Shown piece by piece: positions 12,207 through 22,001 of a DNA stretch of 64,000 nt. The DNA is from JAIBJN01 sp963839745 (lineage in GTDB: Bacteria; Actinomycetota; Thermoleophilia; Gaiellales; Gaiellaceae), in NCBI GenBank assembly GCA_963839745.1, contig CAWIWC010000010.1, positions 434,001 to 498,000 on the forward strand. Direction: 5' to 3'. The position numbers were made by a program, and so were the translations under genes. The notes beneath the pieces are model-generated. The model was not told the origin of the DNA. It made no database searches and saw only the letters and a list, made by a program, of their open reading frames with translations. The number at the start of each line of letters is the position of its first letter. Position 1 is the stretch's first letter.

Positions 12207-13227
12207 AGGCGATGGTGATGGCGGCCGGCCTGGGCACGCGCCTGCGGCCGCTGACGGACTTTTTGCCGAAGCCGATGATGCCGGTCGCCAACCGGCCCGT
12301 CCTCCACCACCTGCTCAACCTCCTGCGGCGCCACGACGTCACCGACGTCGGCATCAACCTGCACGCCTTCCCGGAGATGATCCAGCGCTACTTCGGCGAC
12401 GGCTCCGCACTCGGCATGTCGATCCTGTGGTCGCACGAGCCGGAGCTGCTCGGCACGGCCGGCGGGACGAAGAAGCTCCAGGACCACTGGGGCGACGAGG
12501 CGATCCTCATCACCTCGGGCGACGGCCTCCACGACGTCGACATCACGGCGCTGCTGGGCCACCACCAGCGCACGGGCGCTCTCGCGACGCTGACCGTCAA
12601 GCCCGTGAGCGACCCGTCCTCGTACGGCGTCGTCATCCTCGACCGCGACACGCGCGTGCGCGGCTTCCAGGAGAAGCCCAGGCGCGACGAGGCGCGGAGC
12701 GACCTCGCCAACTGCGGCATCTACGTGATCGAGCCCGAGCTGCTCGAGCGCATCCCGCCCGACACGTTCTACGACTTCGGCGAGGACGTGTGGCCCAACC
12801 TGGTCGCGGCCGGGGAGGAGGTCTACGCGTACACGACGATGGCCTACTGGAACGACGTGGGGGACCTGGACGAGCTGCGCAACACGATTCTCGACGCCGT
12901 GCTCGGCCACGTCCGCGTGGACATCCCCGGCGAGGAGATCGCCTCGGGCGTCTGGGCCGAGGAGGGCTGCAAGCATCCACGCGGACGCGACGATCGACGG
13001 CCCGGTCGTCCTCGGCCCGAACGTCACGGTCGAGGCCGGCGCGCAGATCCGCGGGCCCGGCGGCCATCGGCGCCGACTGCCACGTCGGCAAGGACGCCGC
13101 CATCCGCCGGGCTGCGCTTCTCCCGGGCAGCGTCGTGCCCGACGAGGGCCTCGCGATCGCGGGGATCTTCGGCGACGCGTCGAAGCTCGCCGACAGCATC
13201 CTGCGCTACCCGTCGGCGCGCGACTAG
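12203..13227 (+). CDS. Sugar-phosphate nucleotidyltransferase with hexapeptide C-terminus, frameshifted
   Basis: NDP-sugar pyrophosphorylase of the mannose-1-P guanylyltransferase / glucose-1-P nucleotidyltransferase type. ATG 12203 overlaps the mtnA stop (ATGA). The N-terminal catalytic domain starts with MVMAAGLGTRLRPLTDFLPK (residues 4-23) and includes TSGDGLHDVDITALLGHH and FQEKPRR with the catalytic lysine. After about residue 255 the frame is lost near 12965-12975 and again near 13055-13065; reading across the shifts restores a left-handed beta-helix tail (TIDGPVVLGPNVTV, then AAIGADCHVGKDAAIRRA) ending at the TAG at 13225. Two 1-base indels explain this, more likely sequence error than decay because the tail remains fully legible. 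Its stop shares CTAG with the convergent ROK gene. Confidence 0.8.
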
Positions 13228-14436
13228 CGAACCGCGCCGGTGCGGAGCGGGGCCAGCCCCGCGGAGCGGAGCCTGTCCGTGTCCGCGATCACCACCGCGA
13301 GGGCGCCGAGCACCTCGGCCCGTTCGCCCAGCACGCCCGGCCTGACCTCCACGGCCTGGGCCGCTCCCGGGAGCGCGTAGCGGTCGATCGCCTGCCGGAT
13401 CCCGTCGAGGAGCGGCTCTCCGGCCGCGCTCAGGTCGCCGCCGACGACGATGGCGGCAGGGTTCAGGTGGTTGCAGAGATCGGCGAGCGTGCGCCCGACC
13501 GCGCGGCCGGCGTCGTTGACCACGCGCGTGGCGGCAAGGTCGCCGTCGGCGACGAGCTCGATCACGCCGCGCAGCGTCAGGTGCGTCGCCGTGGGCGGGG
13601 CGGAGGAGGTCGACGATGGCCTCCGTCGAGGCCACCGTCTCGAGGCAGCCGCGGTTCCCGCAGCGGCACACCGCGCCGTCGACGCGCACCTGAACGTGGC
13701 CGAGCTCGCCGGCGATGCCCGTCGACCCGTGGTGGAGGCGGCCGCCGAGCACGAGGCCGGCGCCGACGCCCGCGGACATCATCACGTAGACGACGTCGGC
13801 GAGCCCGCGGCCTGCCCCGAACGAAACCTCGGCCAGCGCGCCCAGGTTGGCGTCGTTGTCGACCTCGACCTGGACCCCCAGACGTCGCGAGAGCTCCTCG
13901 CCCGCGTTGACGCCGGCCCAGCCCGGCACGACCGTCGAGGCGACGGTGCCCGTGTCGCGGTCGATCGGGCCGGAGAGCGCCATCCCGGCGCCGATCAGGC
14001 GGCTGCGATCGGTCCCCGCCTCGGCGAGCACCTCGCTGGCCAGGTCGGCCGCCGCGTCGAGCGCCGTCCCGGCGTCGTCGTCGACCTCGAGGACCACGTA
14101 GCGCTCGGCCAGCACGGTGGAGGAAAGGTCGGCGACGGCCACGCGCACGTGCCGGTGGCCGAAGTCGATGCCGAGCGCTGCGCCGACGGAGGCATCGAGG
14201 CGAAGGAGCACAGGCGGGCGGCCGCGGCCCGATGGGCCCGTGCGACCGGCCTCCTGCTCGGCGATCATGCCGCGTCCCTGGAGGTCGGCGACGAGCGTCG
14301 TCACGGTCGTGCGCGAGAGCCCGGTGAGGCGCGCAAGCTCGCTTCGGCTGGCGGTTCCCTGGCGCCGCAGCGCATCGACGACGCGCAGCCGGTTGAGCTC
14401 GCGCAGGCTTCCGAATGTCCCGGGTTCCACTGTCAT
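13224..14436 (-). CDS. ROK-family transcriptional repressor (XylR/NagC type), frameshifted
   Basis: Transcription factor with an N-terminal winged helix (RQGTASRSELARLTGLSRTT, about 25-44) and a C-terminal ROK sugar-kinase-like effector domain. The domain shows ALGIDFGHRHVRVAVADLS (about 90), the sugar-binding segment VDNDANLGALAEVSFGAG (about 195), GIAGELGHVQV and the zinc motif CRCGNRGCLE (about 262-271). Near 13570-13605 the frame breaks; the missing C-terminus is legible in another frame (NHLNPAAIVVGGDLSAAGEP, to the TAG at 13224-13226). It is transcribed away from the xylose transport operon, the standard arrangement for a local repressor released by its sugar. One indel, probably sequence error, accounts for the break. 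Confidence 0.87.
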
Positions 14437-14598
14437 GTGCCGGTCGTCGCGAGGGTCGCACGTCCAACACTTTCGCAGGATCGCGGCCGAATTTCACCTG
14501 CTCATCCCCGAAATACGACCGAGACCGGGCAGAAAGGAAACGCTGGTCGTCCGGCTCCGTCAGGCCGCCCGCCGCGCTCCCGCGACCTAACCAAGACG

Positions 14599-14628
14599 GC
14601 TTGAAATCCGTCCTCTGAGGCGCCTAGG
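14599..14628 (+). promoter_or_regulatory. Promoter for the xylose operon
   Basis: TTGAAA (14599-14604), an 18-bp spacer, then TAGGCT (14623-14628), about 50 bp before the GTG of xylF. The RBS AACGAGGAGGCGA (14661-14673) follows. The site lies in the 241-bp region between the ROK regulator and xylF, where its operator is expected; I see no convincing palindrome there. Confidence 0.6.
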
Positions 14629-14677
14629 CTCCCCGCGGTCAAGCCGGCGGGGGTCAGTTCAACGAGGAGGCGAAGTC

Positions 14678-15947
14678 GTGAGAAGAATTTCGTACAAGGC
14701 CACCGAATCACCACAAAGGTCGACTGTGCTTCGTCCTCCTGCTCGCGCTCGTGACGGCGCTGGCGTGGTCGCGCGGGCTGCGGAGGTGACGACGACGACG
14801 ACGAGGAGCGCCGACACGGCGAGCGGCCGCCGGCGACGGCTCGGCGGCGGAGGAGGCGAGCTGCGACAAGCCCATCTGGGTGCTTCTCCCCGACAGTACG
14901 ACCTCGCCTCGGTGGGAGACCGACGACCGACGTTACTTCGGAGAGGCGTTCGAAGCGGCTGGAGTCGAGTCACAACATCGTCAATGCCGAAGGACGACCC
15001 GGCGACGCAGCAGTCGCAGGCGGAGCAGGCGATCGCGGACGACGCGGGCGTCGATCGTGCTCGTCAGCATCGACACCGGCATCTGGCGCCACGATCATCG
15101 ACCAGGCGAAGGAGGCCGACGTCCCCGTGGTCGAGTACGACCGGTTCAACACCGGCGGATCCGGCGGCGACGGCTTACGTGAGCTTCGACAACGTCGCGG
15201 TCGGTGCGAAGATGGCCGAAGTCCTGGAGCCGGCAATCGACGCGCTCGACGTCGACGAGCCGAAGCCATCGTGATGCTCAACGGCGGGGAGGAGGACAAC
15301 AACTCCTTCCAGTTCCGCGCAGGGCTACGCGGAGACGGTCGAGGCGAAGCGCGTGGACGCCGGCGAGTGGACGTTGGTCGCCGACCAGCACGTCCCCGGC
15401 TGGGGCGCCAACGGCGAGGGCCAGCAGATCATGGAGCAGATCCTCACCGACGCGAACAACAAGGTCGACGCCGTGTTCGCGGCCAACGACAACCTCGCCC
15501 AGCAGGCCATCAATGCCCTCGATGCCGCAGGCGTCGGGGCAGGTCCCGATCAGCGGCCAGGACGCGAGCGCGGCCGGGATGCAGAACATCCTCCTCGGTA
15601 ACCAGACGATGAGCGTGTACAAGCCGTTCCCGGATGAGGCTGAGGTCGCGGCGGATGTCGCGGTGGCGCTATGCGCCGGCGAGGACTTCCAGGAAGTCGC
15701 AACGGGATACGAGTCCGAGCTCGAATCCGGCGGCGCCAGCGTGGCGATCATCGGGATCGACGCGGCCAGCGGAGAGGCCACCGATTCGCCCGAGGGCGAA
15801 GGCGTCGTCCCCTATGTGGCCCTTGTGCCCATCGGCGTCACCGAGGAGAACATGCTCGATACGGTGGTGGCTGACGGGTTCCGCACGATCGAGGAGATCT
15901 GCACCGGCGACACTTCCGAGACGGACTTCTGTCAGGAGAACGGCTAA
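14678..15947 (+). CDS. xylF: D-xylose-type ABC transporter substrate-binding protein, multiply frameshifted
   Basis: Extracytoplasmic sugar-binding lipoprotein or secreted protein of the XylF/ChvE family. GTG 14678 follows a good RBS and starts MRRISYK, with a hydrophobic signal segment legible only after frame correction. Readable blocks across three frames include KPIWVLLPDSTTSPRWETDD (14870s), EADVPVVEYDRFNTGG (15116), VMLNGGEEDNNSFQFRAG (15272), NNKVDAVFAANDNLAQQAI (15457), SGQDASAAGMQNILLGNQ (15550) and TMSVYKPFPDEAEVAADVAV, which is very XylF-like. At least six indels are needed. The C-terminal 130 residues are in one open frame ending at the TAA at 15945. So many breaks mean either a poorly resolved assembly or a dead gene; intact downstream partners favour the former. 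Confidence 0.78.
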
Positions 15948-15960
15948 CGACCGTGCGGCT

Positions 15961-15992
15961 GGGAGAGGGCGCCCTCGGGCGCTCTCTCTCCC
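15961..15992 (+). other. Intercistronic hairpin between xylF and xylG
   Basis: Inverted repeat of GGGAGAGGGCGCCC (15961-15974) with GGGCGCTCTCTCTCCC (15977-15992), nearly perfect with a 2-nt loop. Such hairpins after binding-protein genes commonly stabilise that cistron or partly terminate transcription to set higher expression of the binding protein; that role is inferred here. Confidence 0.5.
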
Positions 15993-16011
15993 TTCGCGGG
16001 AGAAGTGAGCT

Positions 16012-16796
16012 ATGACTGAAAACTCGGCTCTGCTCGAATGCAGGGGCTTTTCGAAGGCATTTGGAGCCGTCCAGGCCCTCTACAGAGTGGACTTCGAGGT
16101 GCGCCGCGGCGAAGTCATGGCGCTCGTCGGCGACAACGGGGCCGGGAAGACGACGCTCATCAAGAGCATCGCGGGGATCTACCCGTTCGACGAGGGCGAG
16201 CTGGTCTTCGAGGGGCAACCGATGACCATCCACGGGCCCCGCGAGGCCGCGCAGCTCGGGATCGAGGTCGTGTACCAGGATCTCGCCCTCGCCGACAACC
16301 TCGACGTCGTCGGGAACATGTTCCTCGGCCGCGAGCGGGTCCGGAACGGGTTCGTCCTCGATGAGTCGAGCATGGAGCGTTCCTCGCGGGAGACGCTCAA
16401 CAGCCTGTCGGTCACGACGCTCCGCTCCGTTCGCCAGAGGGTGGCGGGCCTGTCCGGAGGCCAGCGCCAGGCCGTCGCGGTGGCGAAGTCGGTCATGTGG
16501 GACTCGAAGCTCGTCATCCTCGACGAGCCCACCGCCGCGCTCGGGGTCGCCCAGACCCGCCAGGTGCTCGATCTGGTGCGGCGTCTGGCGGAGCGGCAGC
16601 TCGGCGTGGTGCTCGTCTCCCACAATCTCCACGACGTCTTCGAGGCCGCGGACCGGATCACGGTCCTCCGCCTCGGCCAGCGCGTGGCGGTGCTCGACCG
16701 GGCCAAGACGACGCAGCAGGAGGTCGTGCACGCCATCACCGCGGGCACGCTCGACCACGTCCCGGGCATGGAGGCCGGCCGATGGCGGACGCATGA
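16012..16796 (+). CDS. xylG: Sugar ABC transporter ATP-binding protein, single-domain XylG type, one frameshift near the end
   Basis: ATPase energising the xylose importer at the cytoplasmic face. It has Walker A VGDNGAGKTTLIKSIAG (about 42-58), a Q-loop in EVVYQDLALADNL, the signature LSGGQRQAVAVAKSV (about 147), Walker B KLVILDEPTAALG and the H-loop in VSHNLHDVF. At about 260 residues it has one ABC domain, whereas E. coli XylG carries two fused, so it probably dimerises like FrcA-type ATPases. The open frame runs on to 17100, but the natural end is the TGA at 16794-16796 read after a 1-base shift near 16770-16790 (RPMADA), which places it in ATGA overlap with the permease. Confidence 0.87.
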
Positions 16797-18089
16797 CCGA
16801 GCAGGTCGACCCCAACGTCCCCCCGCCGTCACCGCCGACATCGAGGAGCCGCCGACCTCGCGCCCGCCCGAAGGGGCGGGGCACACGCAGGAGACGGTCA
16901 GGGGTGGCTCGCAAGCTGGTGGCAGGGCGTCAAGGCCGGTGAGCTCGGGTCGCTCCCGATCATCGTCGGGCTCGCAGTCATCGTCGTCACCTTCGGGCTG
17001 CTCGACGACACGTTCCTCACCGAGCGAAACTTCACGAACCTCCTGCTGCAGATGGCGGCGATCGCGACGATCGCGATCGGGGTGGTCTTCGTCCTCCTGA
17101 TCGGCGAGATCGACCTCTCCGTGGCCTTCGTCAGCGCCGTCGGCGGGGTCGTGATGACACTCCTCCTGCGGCCGGATGATCCCGGTTGGCCTTGGTGGCT
17201 GGCGATCCTCGTCGCGCTCCTGGTCACGACGACGATCGGCTTCCTCCAGGCGCTCGTGATCACCAAGGCTGGCGTCCCGTCCTTCGTCGTCACCCTGGCC
17301 GGCCTCCTCATCTGGTCCGGCGTCGTCCTGATCCTCACGACCCAGGCGTCGAGGTCGGAACGATCCGAATCCAGGACGAGACCGTCGTCCGACATCGCGA
17401 ACGACTTCCTCTCGGAGACGGCCGGCTGGATCCTCGGAGCCGCGGCGGTGCTCGCCTACGCGCTCGCGCAGCTCCGAAACGCGACGCGCCAGCGGCGGGC
17501 CAGCGGCCTGCTCGGCAAGCCACTCTCGTTGATCGTGCTCCAGGTCGCCGGGCTCGCGCTCGTCATGTTCGCCGCCGTCTGGTACTGCAACCAGGATCGC
17601 GGCGTGCCCTACGCGATCGTGATCCTCATCGTCTTCCTCGATCTTCTGGTCGTTCATCGCCGCGCGAACGCGCTTCGGTCGCCACGTCTACGCGGTCGGC
17701 GGGAGCGCCGAGGCGTCGCGTCGGGCCGGGATCAGCGTCGACCGTGTGCGCATCGCCGTCTTCATGATCAGCGGCTTCATGGCCGGCGTCGGCGGCATCA
17801 TGCTCGCCTCGCGGCTCCGCTCGGTCGCCACGAACACGGGCGGAGGCCAACCTGCTCCTGCTCGTGATCGCCGCCGCCGTGATCGGCGGCACGAGCCTGT
17901 TCGGCGGCGTCGGTCGCGTCGTCTCCGCGCTCCTCGGGGCCCTCGTCATCGGCTCCATCACGAACGGGATGGACCTCCTCGGCCTGGCGTCCGGGACGAA
18001 GTTCGTCATCACCGGCCTCGTCCTGCTCGGGCGCCGTGCTGATCGACGCGCTCGCGAAGCGCCGCCGGGCCGCTCGCGGCGGCGTGTGA
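16793..18089 (+). CDS. xylH: Xylose ABC transporter permease, frameshifted
   Basis: Inner-membrane permease of the XylH/RbsC class. Start ATG 16793 overlaps the ATPase stop. Readable pieces in order: a variable N-terminus; FLTERNFTNLLLQMAAIATI and GEIDLSVAFVSAVGG (17101-17150), the conserved EIDLS segment; VPSFVVTLAGLLIWSGVV (17275); VYAVGGSAEASRRAGISVDR (17690); AVFMISGFMAGVGGIMLASR (17757); AVIGGTSLFGGVGRVVSALL (17877); end at the TGA at 18087-18089. About ten hydrophobic segments fit the family. At least three indels are required (around 16830-16910, 17660-17690, 17840 and 18030). The middle contains the long loop between helices typical of XylH. Confidence 0.83.
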
Positions 18090-19184
18090 CGACCGGGGAG
18101 GGCATCGGCGTCGGCATGCTCGGCTATGCCTTCATGGGCAAGGCCCACTCGCGCGCGTTCCGCGAGGCCAAGGCGCTCGGCGCGCCGCTCGCACCCGAGC
18201 TCGTCTCCCTCTCCGGGCGCACGGCCGACAAGGTCGAGGCCGCGGCGCGGGATCTCGGCTGGAACGAGGCGGTCACCGACTGGCGCGAGCAGGTCGCCGA
18301 CGAGCGCATCGGCCTCTTCGACAACGGAGGCCCGAATGCCCTCCACGCCGAGCCGACCATCGCCGCCGCGCGCAACGGCAAGCACGTCCTCTGCGAGAAG
18401 CCGCTCGGCCGCACGGCGGACGAGTCGCTGGAGATCTGGCGCGAGGCCGAGCGCGCCGGAGTCGTGCACATGTGCGGCTTCAACTACCGCTTCGTGCCGG
18501 CCGTCCGTCTCGCGCGCGAGATGGTCGAGGCGGGCGACCTCGGTGACCTCTTCCACTTCCGCGCGCGTTACCTCCAGTCGTGGGGAGTCGACGCGCCGCC
18601 GAGCTGGCGCTTCGACCGCGAGGCCGCAGGATCGGGAGCGCTCGGCGACCTCGGCGCCCACATCGTCGACATCGGCCGCTACCTCGTCGGAGAGCCGGTC
18701 GCGGTGACCGCCGTCGTCAAGACGTTCATCGAAGGACATGGGGTGGACGACACGTTCGCGGCGACAGTCGAGTTCGAGAACGGCGTCGTCGGGACGCTCG
18801 AGGCCTCCAGGCTCGCGCGCGGGCGGATCAACCACAACGCGTTCGAGGTCAACGGCTCGCGCGGGTCGCTCGCCTTCGACGTCGAGCGGCTCAACGAGCT
18901 CGAGGTCGCCGACGAGCGTGCATTCCGCCGCGTCCTCGGTCACCGAGCCCGAGCACCCGTTCATGTCCTTCTGGTGGCCGCCCGGGCACATCGTCGGCTG
19001 GGGCGACACGTTCACACACGAGATCCACCACCTGCTGACGGCGATCGCGGGCGAGGGCACCGTCGGGCCGCACGGGGCGACGTTCGAGGACGGCTACCGC
19101 TGCGCCGAGGTCTGCGACGCGATCGTGCGCTCCGCCGAGAGCGGCAAGCGCGAGGAGATCACCTACCGGGGAGTCGAAGGATGA
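18086..19184 (+). CDS. Gfo/Idh/MocA-family oxidoreductase, one frameshift
   Basis: NAD(P)-dependent sugar or polyol dehydrogenase. GTG 18086 overlaps the permease stop. The Rossmann region is VGMLGYAFMGKAHSRAF (9-25) and the catalytic lysine is in the CEKPLG motif (about residue 100). The substrate domain follows with GSGALGDLGAHIVDIGRYLV (about 187). The frame breaks near 18925-18935; the rest (MSFWWPPGHIVGWGDTFTHE, then DGYRCAEVCDAIVRSAESGK) reads in another frame to the TGA at 19182-19184, overlapping the next ATG. A single indel, probably sequence error, fits. The specific substrate is unknown; operon context suggests a pentose or its derivative. Confidence 0.86.
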
Positions 19185-20179
19185 AGACCAGTCTGGGCAT
19201 CTGGGCGCTGGGGCCGATGGTCACGCGGTTCGTGCCCGGGGGCTACCAGCCGGAGCACGCCGGCGAGCCGACGGCGGAGCGCGTACGCCGCGCGGTCGAC
19301 GGGCTCGGCGACTTGATCGACGACTACGAGTTCCACTACCCGCAGGAGCTCTCCGAGGAGAACCTCGACGAGGTGCGCGAGGCGCTCGGCGGCCACGGCA
19401 TCTACTGCATCGCGACCGGCCTGCACCTCGACCCGCTCTTCGGACGCGGAGGGCTGGTCAACCCCGACCCGGAGATCCGCGCGGAGGCCCGGCGGCGCAC
19501 GGTCGCCGCGGCCGACATGGCGGGCTCGCTCGGGGCGCACTTCATCATCTGGCCGGGGATCGAGGGCTACAACTACCCGTTCCAGACTCCGTACGCGGAG
19601 AGCTGGGGCTGGCTCGTGGACGGGATCGGCGAGGCCGCGGAGCGCTGCGCCGAGCACGGCATCAACCTCTTCCTCGAGCACAAGAACTCCGAGCCCGCGA
19701 TGAAGATCCTCATGCGCAACATCGGCATGACGCTGCACGTGATCCACAAGCTGCGCGGCCGCGGCCTCGAGAACGTCAAGGTCAACATGGACTGGCAGCA
19801 CCTGCTCATGAACGGCGAGAGCCTCGCCGAGTACGCCGCGCTGCTCGCCTCCGAGGGCCTCCTCGGCCACCAGCACGCGAACTCGGGCTGGGGCGACTTC
19901 GACGACGACAACATGGTCGGCGCCACGGCGTTCATGGAGACGCTCGAGCTCGCGGTCGAGCTCCGCCGTGCCGGATACGGCGAGAACGGCGAGCGGCTCG
20001 GGTTCGACCTCTATCCCTACACGGAGGACGCGGTCGCCGCCGTTCGCCGCAGCGTCATCCAGTGGAACTTCATCGACGAGGTCGCGGGCCGGATCGACGA
20101 CGGAGCCCTGCGCGAGGCCCAGCAGGCCAAGGACGCGGTGCGGGCGTACGAGCTGGTCTACGCGGCCCTGGGCGCCTGA
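19181..20179 (+). CDS. Xylose-isomerase-like TIM-barrel protein
   Basis: A 332-residue sugar isomerase/epimerase-type TIM barrel, intact. ATG 19181 overlaps the previous stop. Candidate metal ligands are in FLEHKNSEPAMKILMRN (about 165), resembling the EPKPNEP motif of xylose isomerase, then KVNMDWQHLLMNGE (about 203), GHQHANSGWGDFDDDNMVGA (about 228) and LGFDLYPYTED (about 269). Position next to xylulokinase and a xylose-type importer makes aldose-ketose isomerisation of D-xylose or a related pentose the likely step. Classical XylA is longer, so this could be an alternative isomerase or epimerase; the family assignment is firmer than the substrate. Confidence 0.82.
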   Translation: MKTSLGIWALGPMVTRFVPGGYQPEHAGEPTAERVRRAVDGLGDLIDDYEFHYPQELSEENLDEVREALGGHGIYCIATGLHLDPLFGRGGLVNPDPEIRAEARRRTVAAADMAGSLGAHFIIWPGIEGYNYPFQTPYAESWGWLVDGIGEAAERCAEHGINLFLEHKNSEPAMKILMRNIGMTLHVIHKLRGRGLENVKVNMDWQHLLMNGESLAEYAALLASEGLLGHQHANSGWGDFDDDNMVGATAFMETLELAVELRRAGYGENGERLGFDLYPYTEDAVAAVRRSVIQWNFIDEVAGRIDDGALREAQQAKDAVRAYELVYAALGA

Positions 20180-20571
20180 TGAGGCTCGAGCAGGCGCAGG
20201 CGATCGTCGAGGCCGTCGTTTCCGGCGCGCCCGGCCCGGTCTCCGTGTTCGTCGGCGACACGCACGGCGAGCTCGTCGCCGCCGCCACCATGGACGGGGC
20301 TGCTCCCGACACGCGCCTGAACGCCCGGCGCAAGGCCTACACAGCCGCACGCAGCGACGCCCGCTCGACGGGCGAGCTCGCCGACAAGGTGCGCGACGAC
20401 CCGGTCGAGCGCGCCAGCTTCGACTCCTTCTTCACGTTCTTCCGCGGAGGCGTCGCCGCCTTCGAGAACGGCGAGCGCGTGGGAGCGGTCGGGGTCAGCG
20501 GGCTGCCCGGCGAGCAGGACGAGGCGCTCGCGCTCGCAGGGCTCGCCGCCGCCGGGCTCGCGGTCGAGTGA
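20179..20571 (+). CDS. GlcG/HbpS-like protein
   Basis: A 130-residue protein of the HbpS/GlcG (DUF336) type, found both as heme-linked redox-stress sensors and as small partners in sugar or glycolate operons. The family layout is visible: N-terminal helix LEQAQAIVEAVV, a strand and turn VFVGDTHGELVAAATMDGA, the conserved SDARSTGELADKVRDD region and the C-terminal GGVAAFENGERVGAVGVSGL, ending in an Ala-rich helix. The ATG shares a base with the upstream TGA, and the stop overlaps the xylulokinase GTG. No signal peptide is seen, so it is cytoplasmic. Its task here is unknown; a carbonyl-binding accessory role in the pentose pathway is a guess. Confidence 0.75.
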   Translation: MRLEQAQAIVEAVVSGAPGPVSVFVGDTHGELVAAATMDGAAPDTRLNARRKAYTAARSDARSTGELADKVRDDPVERASFDSFFTFFRGGVAAFENGERVGAVGVSGLPGEQDEALALAGLAAAGLAVE

Positions 20572-22001
20572 CCGCGCTCGTCGGGCTCGACGTCGGGACC
20601 TCCGGCGTCAAGGCGCTCGCCGTCGGGGCGGACGGCGAGGTGCTCGCCCGGGCCGAGCGGGGCTATCCGCTCTCGACGCCGCAGCCGGGCTGGGCCGAGC
20701 AGGACCCCGCGGACTGGGCGCGCGCGGCCGGCGAGGCGCTGGACGACCTGAAGGTCGACGAGGTGGCCGGCATCGGGCTCTCCGGGCAGATGCACGGCCT
20801 GGTCGCCCTCGACGCGGACGAGCGCGTGCTGCGCCCCGCGATCCTCTGGAACGACCAGCGCACGGCCGCCGAGTGCGCGGAGATCGAGGAGCGCATCGGG
20901 CTCTCGCGCCTGATCGAGCTGACGCGCAACCGCGCGCTGACCGGCTTCACCGCCCCCAAGCTGCTCTGGCTGCGCCGCCACGAGCCCGACGTCTACGAGC
21001 GGATCGCGCACGTCCTGCTCCCGAAGGACTACGTCCGGCTCGCACTCACGGGCGAGCGGGCAATCGACGTCGCCGACGCCTCGGGAACGCTCCTCTTCGA
21101 CGTCGCGTCGCGGCGCTGGAGCGGCGACGTGCTCGAGGCGCTCGACCTTCCGGCCGCCTGGCTCCCGCCGGCGCTCGAGTCGCCCACGGTCTCGGGCGAG
21201 ACGTCGGACGGCGTCCCCGTCGCGGCGGGCGCCGGCGACCAGGCCGCCGGGGCCGTCGGCGTCGGCGCGCACGAGCCCGGCCCGGCCTCGGTCGTCCTCG
21301 GCACGTCAGGCGTCGTCTTCGCCGCGCTTCCGGAGCCCGCGCTCGACCCGCAGGCGCGCGCGCACGTCTTCTGCCACGCCGTCCCCGGGATGTGGCACGC
21401 GATGGGAGTCATGCTCTCGGCCGCGGGGTCGCTCGGCTGGCTCCGCGACGCCGTCGCCCCGGGGGAGCCCTTCGAGACGCTGATCGCGGAGGCGGAGCGC
21501 TGGGAGCCCGGCGCGGAGGGCCTCGTCTTCCTGCCCTACCTGGCCGGGGAGCGGACGCCGCACGCCGACCCGGACGCACGCGGGGCCTTCGTCGGGCTCT
21601 CGCTGCGGCACGACCGCGGCGCCCTCGTCCGCGCCGTGCTCGAGGGCGTCGCCTACGGCCTGCGCGACTGCCTCGAGGTCCTGCGGGCGCTGGGCTGCGA
21701 CGTCACGACCGGCCGCGTCTCGGGCGGCGGCGCGCGCAGCAACCTGTGGCTCAAGATCGTCGCCTCCGTCCTCGGCCTCCCCCTGGAGCGCACCGTGGCG
21801 GAGGAGGGGGCCGCCTACGGCGCCGCGCTCCTGGGCGGCGTCGCCGGGGGCGTCTTCGCCGACGTCCCCGAGGCCGTGGCCGCGTGCGTGCGCGTGCGCG
21901 ACACGGTCGAGCCCGACGCCGAATGGCAGCGCTTCTACGCGGACGGGCACGCCCGGTTCCGCGCCCTCTATCCAGCCCTACGAGCAACGGAGGTCCAATG
22001 A
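20568..22001 (+). CDS. xylB: Xylulokinase
   Basis: FGGY-family kinase phosphorylating D-xylulose to xylulose-5-phosphate for the pentose phosphate pathway. Its 477 residues are intact. Phosphate-1 motif GLDVGTSGVKALAVG (residues 5-19), PGWAEQDPADW, the xylulokinase-type GIGLSGQMHGLVALD (about 65), the substrate contact WNDQRT (about 95), the catalytic aspartate in AGAGDQAAGAVGVG (about 222) and the adenosine motif SGGGARSNLWLKIVASVLG (about 384) are all present. GTG 20568 overlaps the preceding stop (GTGA) and gives the family N-terminus. It is the strongest functional anchor for the xylose assignment of this operon. Confidence 0.93.
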   Translation: MTALVGLDVGTSGVKALAVGADGEVLARAERGYPLSTPQPGWAEQDPADWARAAGEALDDLKVDEVAGIGLSGQMHGLVALDADERVLRPAILWNDQRTAAECAEIEERIGLSRLIELTRNRALTGFTAPKLLWLRRHEPDVYERIAHVLLPKDYVRLALTGERAIDVADASGTLLFDVASRRWSGDVLEALDLPAAWLPPALESPTVSGETSDGVPVAAGAGDQAAGAVGVGAHEPGPASVVLGTSGVVFAALPEPALDPQARAHVFCHAVPGMWHAMGVMLSAAGSLGWLRDAVAPGEPFETLIAEAERWEPGAEGLVFLPYLAGERTPHADPDARGAFVGLSLRHDRGALVRAVLEGVAYGLRDCLEVLRALGCDVTTGRVSGGGARSNLWLKIVASVLGLPLERTVAEEGAAYGAALLGGVAGGVFADVPEAVAACVRVRDTVEPDAEWQRFYADGHARFRALYPALRATEVQ